DNA from: Bog-473 sp964457065
GTDB lineage: Bacteria; Actinomycetota; Acidimicrobiia; Acidimicrobiales; RAAP-2
Direction: 5' to 3'
Assembly (NCBI GenBank): GCA_964457065.1
Contig: CAYWDQ010000060.1
Span: forward strand, 1-17,399
Length of the DNA: 17,399 nucleotides
Shown: positions 6,443 to 13,335 of the stretch, in pieces
Numbering within the stretch: position 1 is the stretch's first letter
Layout: each line of letters opens with the position of its first letter
Notes under the pieces: generated by a model
Database searches by the model: none
What the model saw: only the letters and a program-made list of their open reading frames with translations
Told to the model about the DNA's origin: nothing
Position numbers and translations under genes: made by a program

Positions 6443-7780
6443 GTGCGATTCACCACATCTGAGCTTGCGAACCAGCTCGGCGGGGAGCTGGTCGGGCCCG
6501 ATGTCACCGTCGACGGGGCCGGCATCGACTCCAGGACCATCCGGCCGGGTCAGCTCTACGTCCCGATCGTCGCCGAGCGCGACGGGCACGCCTTCATCGC
6601 TGCCGCCCTCGAGGCTGGCGCGGCCGCCTACCTGAGCGTGCGGCCACCCGCGGGCGGGACGGCAGTCGTCGTGGGTGACTCCGCCGCCGCGCTCATGGAC
6701 CTCGGACGGCTGGCGCGTGCCCGCGTGGGTGTCGGAGTCGTGGGCATCACGGGGTCGGTGGGCAAGACCACGACCAAGGACCTCCTCTACGGCTGTCTTT
6801 CCGCGGCGTTCCCCGCGTCGGCGAGCGAGCGCTCCTTCAACAACGAGCTCGGCCTCCCCCTCACATTGCTCAACGCTCCGGACGACGTCCAGTGGGTCGT
6901 GCTCGAGATGGGTGCCCGCGGCCCCGGTCACATCGAGCGCCTCGCCCGGGTGGCGCGGCCCGACGTCGGCATCGTGACGAGCGTCGCCATGGCGCACGTG
7001 GAGTTCTTCGGCGACCTCGACGGTGTGGCGCGGGCGAAGAGCGAGCTCGTGGCGTCGCTACCTGCCACCGGCATCGCCGTCCTCAACCGCGATGACCCAC
7101 GCGTGGCCGCCATGGCGTCGGTGAGCCCCTGTCCCGTGCTGGGCTACGGCGTCGACGACGACGCCGACGTCACGGCGGAGGACGTGGTCCTCGACGCGGA
7201 GCTCCACCCGAGGTTCCGCCTCATCACGCCGTGGGGCACGGGTGAGGCGCGCCTCGCCCTGCACGGGATGCAGCAGGTCCCGAATGGGCTGGCGGCGGCC
7301 GCGGCGGCGTTGTGGTGTGGTGTCCCCTTCGACGGTGTCGTGCACGCGTTGTCGGAGGTCACCGGGTCCCCGCTGCGCATGGAGGTGCACCACCCCCCGG
7401 ACGGCCCCGCCGTCATCGTGGACTGCTACAACGCCAACCCGGCCTCGACCGATGCGGCCCTGCGCTCGCTGGCGCTGCTGGGAACCGGCAAGAAGCTGGC
7501 GCTGCTCGGCGTGATGGCCGAGCTCGGCGACGAGACCGAGGTGGAGCACCGGCGCATGGCCGCGCTGGCAGAGGAGTTCGGCATCGAGGTCGTCGGGTAT
7601 CAAACCGGTCTCTACGGACCGGTGCAGGTGGCCGGCACCGGCGACGCCGTCGCGCTGTTGCGGACCATGGGGCCGGGCGATGCGCTGCTGGTCAAGGGCA
7701 GCCGGGTGGCGCGCCTCGAGGACGTCGTGCGCGCGTACGAAGCGGGCACGGTTGTTCAGTCGCCCGCGACCGGTGCGTAG
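6443..7780 (+). CDS. murF: UDP-N-acetylmuramoyl-tripeptide--D-alanyl-D-alanine ligase
   Basis: A 445-residue Mur ligase, close to the usual MurF length, that adds D-Ala-D-Ala to the UDP-MurNAc-tripeptide with ATP in the cytoplasm. The N-terminal domain has the MurF pattern GIDSRTIRPGQLYVPI (27-42). The ATP loop is GITGSVGKTTTKD (101-113), followed by SFNNELGLPLTLL (131-143), LEMGARGPGHI (154-164) and AKSEL (198-202), whose lysine is the expected carbamylated residue. The C-terminal domain motif DCYNANPASTDAAL (327-340) is the MurF signature. The start is GTG 6443 with GAGGG six bases upstream; the frame stays open far upstream but without homology. The gene stands outside a murein cluster, paired only with ddl. 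Its last 25 bases overlap the end of the opposing LysM/BTAD gene. Confidence 0.96.
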   Translation: MRFTTSELANQLGGELVGPDVTVDGAGIDSRTIRPGQLYVPIVAERDGHAFIAAALEAGAAAYLSVRPPAGGTAVVVGDSAAALMDLGRLARARVGVGVVGITGSVGKTTTKDLLYGCLSAAFPASASERSFNNELGLPLTLLNAPDDVQWVVLEMGARGPGHIERLARVARPDVGIVTSVAMAHVEFFGDLDGVARAKSELVASLPATGIAVLNRDDPRVAAMASVSPCPVLGYGVDDDADVTAEDVVLDAELHPRFRLITPWGTGEARLALHGMQQVPNGLAAAAAALWCGVPFDGVVHALSEVTGSPLRMEVHHPPDGPAVIVDCYNANPASTDAALRSLALLGTGKKLALLGVMAELGDETEVEHRRMAALAEEFGIEVVGYQTGLYGPVQVAGTGDAVALLRTMGPGDALLVKGSRVARLEDVVRAYEAGTVVQSPATGA

Positions 7781-10188
7781 CGGGGCCGGCGCGCGCCGGA
7801 GTCCCCGTCATCGGCGAGGACCCGGCGGCTGAGCTCGCCGTAGAGGGATTCGGTGCGCGACGACGGCGAGCTGCCGGGGTCCAGGTCGTCGACCCGGCGC
7901 TGGCACTCCCGCCATTCGAGGCGAAGCCGGTCCGCGTCGCCCTCGGTGGCGGCGAGCTGCATGGCGGCGCGGGAGAGCGCCTCGCTGTAGGGCTCGACCG
8001 CGCGCGCCCGCTCGAGTCCCCACCGGGCGAGGTCGAAGTGGCCCGCGTCGGACGCCAGTGCCGCCATGGAGCAGGCGGCGTCCACGAGCACCGCAGCGAT
8101 GCGCCCGCCGTGGCCCTCGGCCTCCCACCACGAGTAGCCCGACAGCGCGTTGGCCAGTGGCTCGCCCTCGACGAGGTCGAGGGCGGCGCAGTAGTGGGCG
8201 AGAGCCCGGTCGGGATCGAGCTGCGACCTCCCCGCCTGGGTGAGTGCGATCGCCCGGTGGACGTCGACGGTCACGCGGGACGAGACCTGGTACAGGCCGT
8301 TGCGGGTGCCAGCGGGGAAGAGGGCAGATCCGTGCTCGTCGACGCCCATCGCCCGACGAGCCGCGTGGGCCGTGTTGAAGAGCGTCTTCGATGCCGCATC
8401 GGCATCGGAGGACCCGAGCACGCGCGTCCGCAGCCGGTCTCCCGTGACCCCGTCGGGCTGGTGCAGCGCCAGGTAGGCGACGAGCTCGATCGCCCGCCGG
8501 GCGCGATTGGGAGGGAGGTCCTCCCGGAGCCCGTCCATCCGGGGTGTCATGGTCAGCAGCCGCACGTCGACGGGCCCGGGCGCCATCGTGGTCGTGCCAT
8601 CGCCCGTGCGCGGCGCCGGCTCCCGGACCGCGAGGACATCTGCAGCGGGGTCACGGCCCCCGGGCGCAGCCGTGAGCTCCCGGAGACGCCGGGACGTCTC
8701 GACTGACTGGAGGTGGGGCCGGACGACCCGGCCCGTCGGGTGGAGGGTGGCCCCGCGGCGGTCGACCAGCACCGTCAGATCGGTGGCGGCGACCGTCGCG
8801 GTGGTGACCACGGCGCACGACCGCGCTGCGGGCGCGGTCAGCGACGCGGGGTCCCCGAAGAACAGCCCGTGGCGGGCGCCCACGGGACCCCGTGGGTAGA
8901 GCGTGCCGAGCTCGGGGTCGTCGGGATCGTCCGTCACCAGCACCATGTCCGACCATGCCCACGCACCCGCCGCCGACCGCGCCGACCGCGCCAGTTCCGG
9001 CGCAGACTCCCCCAGGAGCGGCAGCACATCTCCCGGACGCAGAGCGATCAACCAGGTGCCGTCCTCGTCTTCGCCGACGGGGAGGGCGATGGCGACATAG
9101 GGAGACGAGGCGTCCTCGTGCCCGAGCGCGGCGTGGTCGACGTGCCACGCCGCGCCACCCCACAGCGGCTCGAAGCCGTCGGCAGCGTCGGCCCTGGGCT
9201 CGGTGAGCCAGAAGGTGACACCGGACGGAGAGACGCAGATGGTGCGGACGACCGGGCCGGTCGGATCACCGTGCAGTGATCTTCCCAGGAGGCGATTGGC
9301 GGTCTCGAACGAGCGAAGGGCCGGGACCTCCCCGAAGCGGTGCAGCAGCGAGGCCGCGTCGGTCGCCGCGTCCGACAACGTCCGCCCCAGGTCGAGGTCC
9401 CCTGTGTACGGATCGATCCGGCGGCGGCTCCGGGCGCGCCGGGCCAGCGCGGCGCAGGCCAGGGAGCCCAGGCCGAGCGCGACGAGCTCCGGCAGGCGCT
9501 CTCCGGAGCGGGTGGGACCCGCACGGCTGGGCCCCGACGGCGACGTCCTCCACGCGTCCCGCTCGTCTGCGGTCGAGGGGAGCCGGAGGTGCCACCCCGC
9601 CCGGATGTCGTCCGGATCGACGAACCGCGTTCCGTGGCCCATGTCGCGCCACAGGTTGAGCGCGGCAATCGCGGTCCAGTCTGCACCGTCGGCCAGGCGC
9701 AGCTCGGCAATGCCCCAGAGCGACTCGCCCGGTCGCACCACGTGGACTGCCGTGGCGGGGGACCGCGCGGCGGGCACTGCGCCAGCCTCGAACTTGCTCG
9801 TCGCCGATGCGCTGGCACCGGCGACGGCCGGGACTGCGAGGGGAACCCCGACCGTGGTGAACGCGATGACGCCGACGGCGATCCGCCTCGCGATGCGGTC
9901 CATCACCGAGGCGTCCCTCCGCGCACTGACGTCGCCGCTGCGCACATGCGCGACCACGGCGCGCACGAGCTGTGCACAGCAGGCCACCCACGCCACCCAT
10001 GCCGCCACCGTGAGCGCACAGAGCGCGTCGCGGGGAACGGGATGCCACGTGTGCCCGAGGCCGCCCGAGGCGGGATTGCCGACCACGAGAACGAGTACGG
10101 TCGGGACCGCGGTGAAGGTGAGCAGGCCGGTGAGGACCGCCGCGGCGACCTCGAGCGCCCTCCCCGAGCGTGTCCGCTCGTTATCCAC
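7756..10188 (-). CDS. Transmembrane LysM and SARP/BTAD transcriptional regulator
   Basis: An 810-residue protein with hydrophobic spans at about 12-37, 55-80, 103-125 and 232-249. LysM-like sequence lies at 148-203 (VHVVRPGESLWGIAELRL, then DDIRAGWHLRLP), between spans 3 and 4. A poorly recognisable region covers 250-535 with no visible Walker motif. A SARP-type winged helix lies at about 540-645 (RRAIELVAYLALH, then TRNGLYQVSSRVTVDV) and the helical BTAD domain at 645-785 (YCAALDLVEGEPLANA, then ARAVEPYSEALSRAAMQLAA). Basic stretches after spans 2 and 4 (HVRSGDVSARR; RRARSRRR) place LysM outside and the DNA-binding half inside. It therefore looks like a one-component regulator that could sense peptidoglycan. 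Actinobacterial LysM/BTAD membrane proteins exist, but their signals and targets are, as far as I know, uncharacterised. GTG 10188 overlaps the upstream gene by 8 bases. Overlap with the murF 3' end is antisense. Confidence 0.85.
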   Translation of the reverse strand: MDNERTRSGRALEVAAAVLTGLLTFTAVPTVLVLVVGNPASGGLGHTWHPVPRDALCALTVAAWVAWVACCAQLVRAVVAHVRSGDVSARRDASVMDRIARRIAVGVIAFTTVGVPLAVPAVAGASASATSKFEAGAVPAARSPATAVHVVRPGESLWGIAELRLADGADWTAIAALNLWRDMGHGTRFVDPDDIRAGWHLRLPSTADERDAWRTSPSGPSRAGPTRSGERLPELVALGLGSLACAALARRARSRRRIDPYTGDLDLGRTLSDAATDAASLLHRFGEVPALRSFETANRLLGRSLHGDPTGPVVRTICVSPSGVTFWLTEPRADAADGFEPLWGGAAWHVDHAALGHEDASSPYVAIALPVGEDEDGTWLIALRPGDVLPLLGESAPELARSARSAAGAWAWSDMVLVTDDPDDPELGTLYPRGPVGARHGLFFGDPASLTAPAARSCAVVTTATVAATDLTVLVDRRGATLHPTGRVVRPHLQSVETSRRLRELTAAPGGRDPAADVLAVREPAPRTGDGTTTMAPGPVDVRLLTMTPRMDGLREDLPPNRARRAIELVAYLALHQPDGVTGDRLRTRVLGSSDADAASKTLFNTAHAARRAMGVDEHGSALFPAGTRNGLYQVSSRVTVDVHRAIALTQAGRSQLDPDRALAHYCAALDLVEGEPLANALSGYSWWEAEGHGGRIAAVLVDAACSMAALASDAGHFDLARWGLERARAVEPYSEALSRAAMQLAATEGDADRLRLEWRECQRRVDDLDPGSSPSSRTESLYGELSRRVLADDGDSGARRPRYAPVAGD

Positions 10189-10927
10189 CGGCGGGACCGA
10201 TCGAGATCGTGTAGGTGAGCGCCGCCGACTCCGACGACGGCTCGGTGACCGTCGCCCGGCAGCTCCCGGTCGCGTCGACGAGGGATGCCTCCATCGCCGA
10301 GGTCCCGCCGACGCTCTGGCTGCCGCTCGGGCAACTGACCGTCATGGTGAGATAGGTGGTCCCCGACCAGAGCACCGAGATCTGCATCGCACCGGTCCCC
10401 GAGAACCCGTACCCGTTCGACGGCTGCAGCGGTGGGTCGAGGTAACCCTGGGTCTGCATCCGATCCGCTGGTTCCGACGTGACCGGGCTCGTCGTGGTGG
10501 TCGCCGCCGGAAGGGTCGTCGTGGTGACGCTCGGGATCGTCGTCGTCGGCGCACCGGTACCGGTGCCGAGCGCCCGCGTGGACAGCAGGGATGTGGCCGA
10601 CGTGGCAGAGGCGGTTGGGGTCGCCTGCGGGACCGTTGTCGAGGTCGTCGTCGTGGTCGCCGGAGTCGACGAAGAGCCGGGGCGTCCGCCCGAGGCCGGA
10701 CGGGGTCGGGCCGCCCCTGGGTTTCGAGCCGCGGCATCGGCCTGACGGCCGCCACGGCCGGCCCGGTGTGGTGCGCTCCCTGCGGTGGCCACGAGGAGTG
10801 CCATGAGCGCCAAGGACACCGCCAGGATCACCCACCAATTGGGACGGCCCCGAGCCGCCCGTGAGCGCATCCTCTCGGTGGTGTCGAGCCCTCCACCAAC
10901 CACGGGCACACCATACGCACGCGTCAT
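10181..10927 (-). CDS. Single-pass wall-spanning protein with Thr/Pro-rich linker, unknown function
   Basis: I do not recognise a named family. The 248 residues comprise a basic N-terminus (R21-R28), one transmembrane segment (WWVILAVSLALMALLVATAG, 31-50), a disordered Ala/Arg then Thr/Pro/Ser-rich linker (about 55-155, with runs such as TTTTTSTT and TTTTLP) and a C-terminal domain of about 90 residues. That domain alternates in a beta-like way (MQISVLWSGTTYLTMTVSC, then CRATVTEP, then LTYTISIG). Its only two cysteines, C199 and C223, could form an extracytoplasmic disulfide. The expected topology is N-in/C-out, with the linker crossing the wall. It lies 19 bases after the sigma-like gene and overlaps the LysM/BTAD gene start by 8 bases (GTGGATAA). 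Coupling suggests a partner role, perhaps an external ligand-binding or anti-regulatory subunit. ATG 10927 is chosen; ATG 10870 would keep the transmembrane segment and is possible. Confidence 0.75.
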   Translation of the reverse strand: MTRAYGVPVVGGGLDTTERMRSRAARGRPNWWVILAVSLALMALLVATAGSAPHRAGRGGRQADAAARNPGAARPRPASGGRPGSSSTPATTTTTSTTVPQATPTASATSATSLLSTRALGTGTGAPTTTIPSVTTTTLPAATTTTSPVTSEPADRMQTQGYLDPPLQPSNGYGFSGTGAMQISVLWSGTTYLTMTVSCPSGSQSVGGTSAMEASLVDATGSCRATVTEPSSESAALTYTISIGPAGG

Positions 10928-10946
10928 CCCGCCCGCACCGGGGCGG

Positions 10947-11720
10947 TCAGGCGCAGAGGCGCCGCTGGCCCCGGTCCCGGCGGGCGTAGAGGGCGCGGCG
11001 GTCGCGTCCGGTCATGGCGGCCAGCTCGGCGATGGAATAGCCCAGGACATGGTGGGCGTAGAGCACTTCGACTTCGTCGCGACGCATGCCGGCGTGGTCC
11101 AGGTCGACGAGAATCCGGGCCAGCTCTTCGAGGTCGGTCTCCGAGCGGGCGGACCGCTCTGCGGCCACGCCGGGATCGAGCGGGACGGCGCGTGCCCCCT
11201 GGTCCTTGGCGCGGAACAGCTGGCGTCGCACGCGGCAGCGGATGGCGGACAGGAGGTCGAGGACGGCATACGGCCGGTCCTGGCCGGCCCACGACTGGAC
11301 CGTGAGCCACGTCGTCGAGAGGAGCTCCCCGAAGAATTCCTCGCCGTCCTGCCATTCTCCACCCTGGCCCCAGCGCAGCTTCCCTGCCACGACGACGAGG
11401 CCCGGGAGGAGGACCTGTACGAGCATCCGGCAGACGAAGGGATCGGCGCCGGCTTCCCTGAGCAGCACCCGGACCAGGCGGGCGGCCTCCTCGCGCTCGG
11501 CGCGCCCCGAGGCACGCCGCATGTGCTCGACGACATCGCAGGGGGTCGGACAGGGGGGCGGCCCGTTGCCCGGGCCGAGGACAAGGCTGGACAGGCCAGG
11601 GTCACGACCAGCGACCGCCTGGAGGCTTCGGACCGCGACGGGGGCGCGGCCGATGGACCGCCATTCGGCGGCCATCTGGTCGATGAGGGCGACGCGGTGC
11701 TTCGATGCTGTAGTGGACAT
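10947..11720 (-). CDS. Sigma-70-like (ECF-related) transcription factor, divergent
   Basis: A 257-residue soluble protein. The C-terminus (about 197-255) reads LEELARILVDLDHAGMRRDEVEVLYAHHVLGYSIAELAAMTGRDRRALYARRDRGQRRL. This resembles sigma region 4: the turnover segment before the helix-turn-helix, then YSIAELAAMTGRDRRALYARR as the helix-turn-helix itself. The helical middle part (about 95-170), with EFFGELLSTTWLTVQSW and an Arg-rich helix AIRCRVRRQLFR, sits where region 2 would be but is far from the usual sequence, so it may not bind core polymerase like a normal sigma factor. The Cys/Pro-rich PPPCPTPCD segment (55-62) is odd. ATG 11720 is the only sensible start before the helical core; no Shine-Dalgarno sequence is visible. 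It is first of three co-directional genes ending with the LysM/BTAD protein. The sigma assignment is moderate; a generic HTH regulator is the alternative. Confidence 0.7.
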   Translation of the reverse strand: MSTTASKHRVALIDQMAAEWRSIGRAPVAVRSLQAVAGRDPGLSSLVLGPGNGPPPCPTPCDVVEHMRRASGRAEREEAARLVRVLLREAGADPFVCRMLVQVLLPGLVVVAGKLRWGQGGEWQDGEEFFGELLSTTWLTVQSWAGQDRPYAVLDLLSAIRCRVRRQLFRAKDQGARAVPLDPGVAAERSARSETDLEELARILVDLDHAGMRRDEVEVLYAHHVLGYSIAELAAMTGRDRRALYARRDRGQRRLCA

Positions 11721-11737
11721 GGGGCCACGGTCGCGGT

Positions 11738-11761
11738 GATCCCTCCCCCGATCCCTCCCCC
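11738..11761. repeat. Two perfect tandem copies of a 12-bp unit (GATCCCTCCCCC)
   Basis: GATCCCTCCCCC at 11738-11749 is repeated exactly at 11750-11761, followed by the related GGTCCC. The repeat lies in the 108-bp gap between the divergent sigma-like gene and the 140-aa gene, 18 bases upstream of the sigma-like start. It could be a tandem operator, an RNA-level element in the leader, or simple slippage. Confidence 0.6.
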
Positions 11762-11815
11762 GGTCCCACCTTCGCTGCGTGTGGAGGGAGCAGCCGCGAT
11801 CGCCCTGGTCGGCGA

Positions 11816-11821
11816 TAGTGT
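11816..11821 (+). promoter_or_regulatory. -10 hexamer TAGTGT of a probable leaderless gene
   Basis: TAGTGT fits TANNNT and is separated from ATG 11829 by exactly 7 bases with no Shine-Dalgarno sequence between, so transcription would begin at or near the A of the start codon. On the other strand the same TA pair begins TATCGC, a weaker hexamer that could serve the sigma-like gene with an untranslated leader of about 85 bases. Confidence 0.45.
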
Positions 11822-11828
11822 GCGGCCG

Positions 11829-12251
11829 ATGGACATCGACGAGTTCTACGAAGCCGACTCCCGCCGCCGAGTCTCCGCCGAGCTCGAGTTCGGCGCCGAC
11901 TGGCTCGACGCGGACGGGGTCCGCCACGAGCTGAACTACGTAGAGGACACCGGGGAGCTCTACGTGCTGCGCGAGCCGTCGCCCCACGTCACCGAGGACC
12001 CCTTCGGGGGTCTGCACGTCTCGGCCCCGCCGGGCTACGACGACAAGATGACGGTGCACGTCATCGCCCGGATTCCCTCAGTCGACGACGTGCACAGGAT
12101 CCTCGACGGCTGGCAGGCGGCCATGCAGGGTGAGCACGGCGCCGACTGGCTGGGGGACCGCCTGCGGGCGGCGGGCGTCACGGTCGGCCCGGGGAACGAC
12201 CCCATCCCCGACGACGGGCCCGATGCGGGTGGGCCGGTCCAACGAGACTAG
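11829..12251 (+). CDS. Small acidic protein of unknown function
   Basis: A 140-residue, strongly acidic protein without membrane segments or cysteines. I do not know a named family, though the style of MDIDEFYEAD, ELEFGADW, YVEDTGELYVLREP and DDVHRILDGWQAAM resembles conserved actinobacterial proteins of unknown function. The N-terminal two thirds alternate between beta-like stretches (ELNYVEDTGELYVL; KMTVHVIARI) and end in a helix around DDVHRILDGW. The last 25 residues are Gly/Pro/Asp-rich and probably disordered. ATG 11829 has a TAGTGT hexamer 7 bases upstream, and an in-frame GTG occurs at 11820. It is divergent from the sigma-like gene and convergent with the phosphotransferase gene: the TAG stops of both lie within a single CTAG at 12248-12251. 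Confidence 0.75.
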   Translation: MDIDEFYEADSRRRVSAELEFGADWLDADGVRHELNYVEDTGELYVLREPSPHVTEDPFGGLHVSAPPGYDDKMTVHVIARIPSVDDVHRILDGWQAAMQGEHGADWLGDRLRAAGVTVGPGNDPIPDDGPDAGGPVQRD

Positions 12252-13327
12252 GTGGGCGGCTCCAGGTCGAGCATCTTGGCCAGGAGCTGGGTGGCGATGT
12301 TGTTCGTGGCCATGCCGGCGTCCTGGGCCATGTTGTCCTCCCGGCCGAAGACGAGGTCGGAGAGCCGGTACATGACCACGGCGAAGCGGAAGCCCGAGAA
12401 GATCTCGTAGAAGAAGATGTCCTGCATGGGTCGACCCATCAGCTCGGAGTAGCGCTCGATGGTGTCCTCGTGGGACCCGAAGCCGGCCGGCCGGGGCACG
12501 CCCAGCCCCTCGGAGAACTGGCGGTCGAAGTAGAGCCACCAGCCCAGGTCCATTTCGGGCTGGCCCAACGAGGCCATCTCCCAGTCGATCACCGCAGCGG
12601 CACGGAAGTCGTCCCAGATGATGTTGCCGATGCGGCTGTCACCCCAACTGATGACGATCTCGCCCTCCTCGGCCGGCCGGTGCTCCACCAGCCACTGCCA
12701 CGTCGACTCGATCACCGGCACCTTCTCCCCCCCCGTCGCCCAGTCGAGGAAGTCCCGGTAGTAGGACATCTGCTGGACGATCCCCGGCGTGCCGCGGGCG
12801 GGGTCACCCAGCCAGTCGAGCCCGAGGGCCCGCCAGTCCGTCCGGTGCACCGCGGCCAGCGCGTCGATCCCGCTCCACCACATCCGCTCCTGCTGCTCGG
12901 GCGTGGCCTCGATGACCCAGCCCTCGATGGTGTAGGGGATGTTGTCGGACGGCACCCGGCCCTCGATGTGGTCCATGGAGAAGAAGGGCACGCCGAAGTA
13001 CTGGAGGTCCTCCTCGTAGTGGCCGAGGCGGGGGAGCGGGACGGCCGACCCGCCGTCGGCCAGGGCGCGCATGGCCCGGTACTGGGTCGAGAACTCCGCG
13101 TCGAGGAAGAGCAGATGCTTGGTCGGTGCCACCCGGACGACGAGGCGCTGCTCCTCTCCGTTGGCCGAGCGGGTGCGGCACAGGATGGTCTCGTTGGAGA
13201 AGCCGTTCGACCCCGGGGCCTGGACGTCGAAGACCTCGGGGCCGGGTCGCCCGTCCGCCTTGGTGGCCAACCAGCGCGTGAGGGTCGCGGCCACCTGCTC
13301 GGGGTCGCGCTGGCTGATGTCGGGCAC
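12248..13327 (-). CDS. Phosphotransferase family protein (APH/ACAD10-like kinase fold)
   Basis: A 359-residue member of the aminoglycoside-phosphotransferase-like kinase fold. Visible parts are the nucleotide-loop region GSNGFSNETILCRT (39-52), the beta3 lysine region LVVRVAPTK (62-70), the hinge-like FFSMDHIEGR (115-124), the catalytic loop SWGDSRIGNIIWDD (227-240) and the metal-binding VIDWEMASLGQPEMDLGWW (246-264). The Brenner loop normally reads H-G-D; here the His is Trp (W228), with catalytic D230 and N235 kept. Relatives in actinobacteria often sit near acyl-CoA or aldehyde metabolism genes and probably phosphorylate small molecules or hydroxyacyl compounds, so antibiotic resistance should not be assumed. 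The start is GTG 13327, without a Shine-Dalgarno sequence and 8 bases after a TACAGT hexamer, so it is probably leaderless. Confidence 0.88.
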   Translation of the reverse strand: MPDISQRDPEQVAATLTRWLATKADGRPGPEVFDVQAPGSNGFSNETILCRTRSANGEEQRLVVRVAPTKHLLFLDAEFSTQYRAMRALADGGSAVPLPRLGHYEEDLQYFGVPFFSMDHIEGRVPSDNIPYTIEGWVIEATPEQQERMWWSGIDALAAVHRTDWRALGLDWLGDPARGTPGIVQQMSYYRDFLDWATGGEKVPVIESTWQWLVEHRPAEEGEIVISWGDSRIGNIIWDDFRAAAVIDWEMASLGQPEMDLGWWLYFDRQFSEGLGVPRPAGFGSHEDTIERYSELMGRPMQDIFFYEIFSGFRFAVVMYRLSDLVFGREDNMAQDAGMATNNIATQLLAKMLDLEPPT

Positions 13328-13335
13328 GGAGCGGC

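Noticed and set aside
10479..10745. Val-rich plus-strand frame with GTCGTCGTGGTCG-type repeats, resembling a small repeat protein.
   Set aside because: It is the complement of the Thr/Pro-rich linker codons of the 248-aa protein; the repetition is explained by that low-complexity linker.
12248..13327. Aminoglycoside resistance gene.
   Set aside because: Only the kinase fold is shared. The catalytic loop is atypical and there is no mobile or resistance context.
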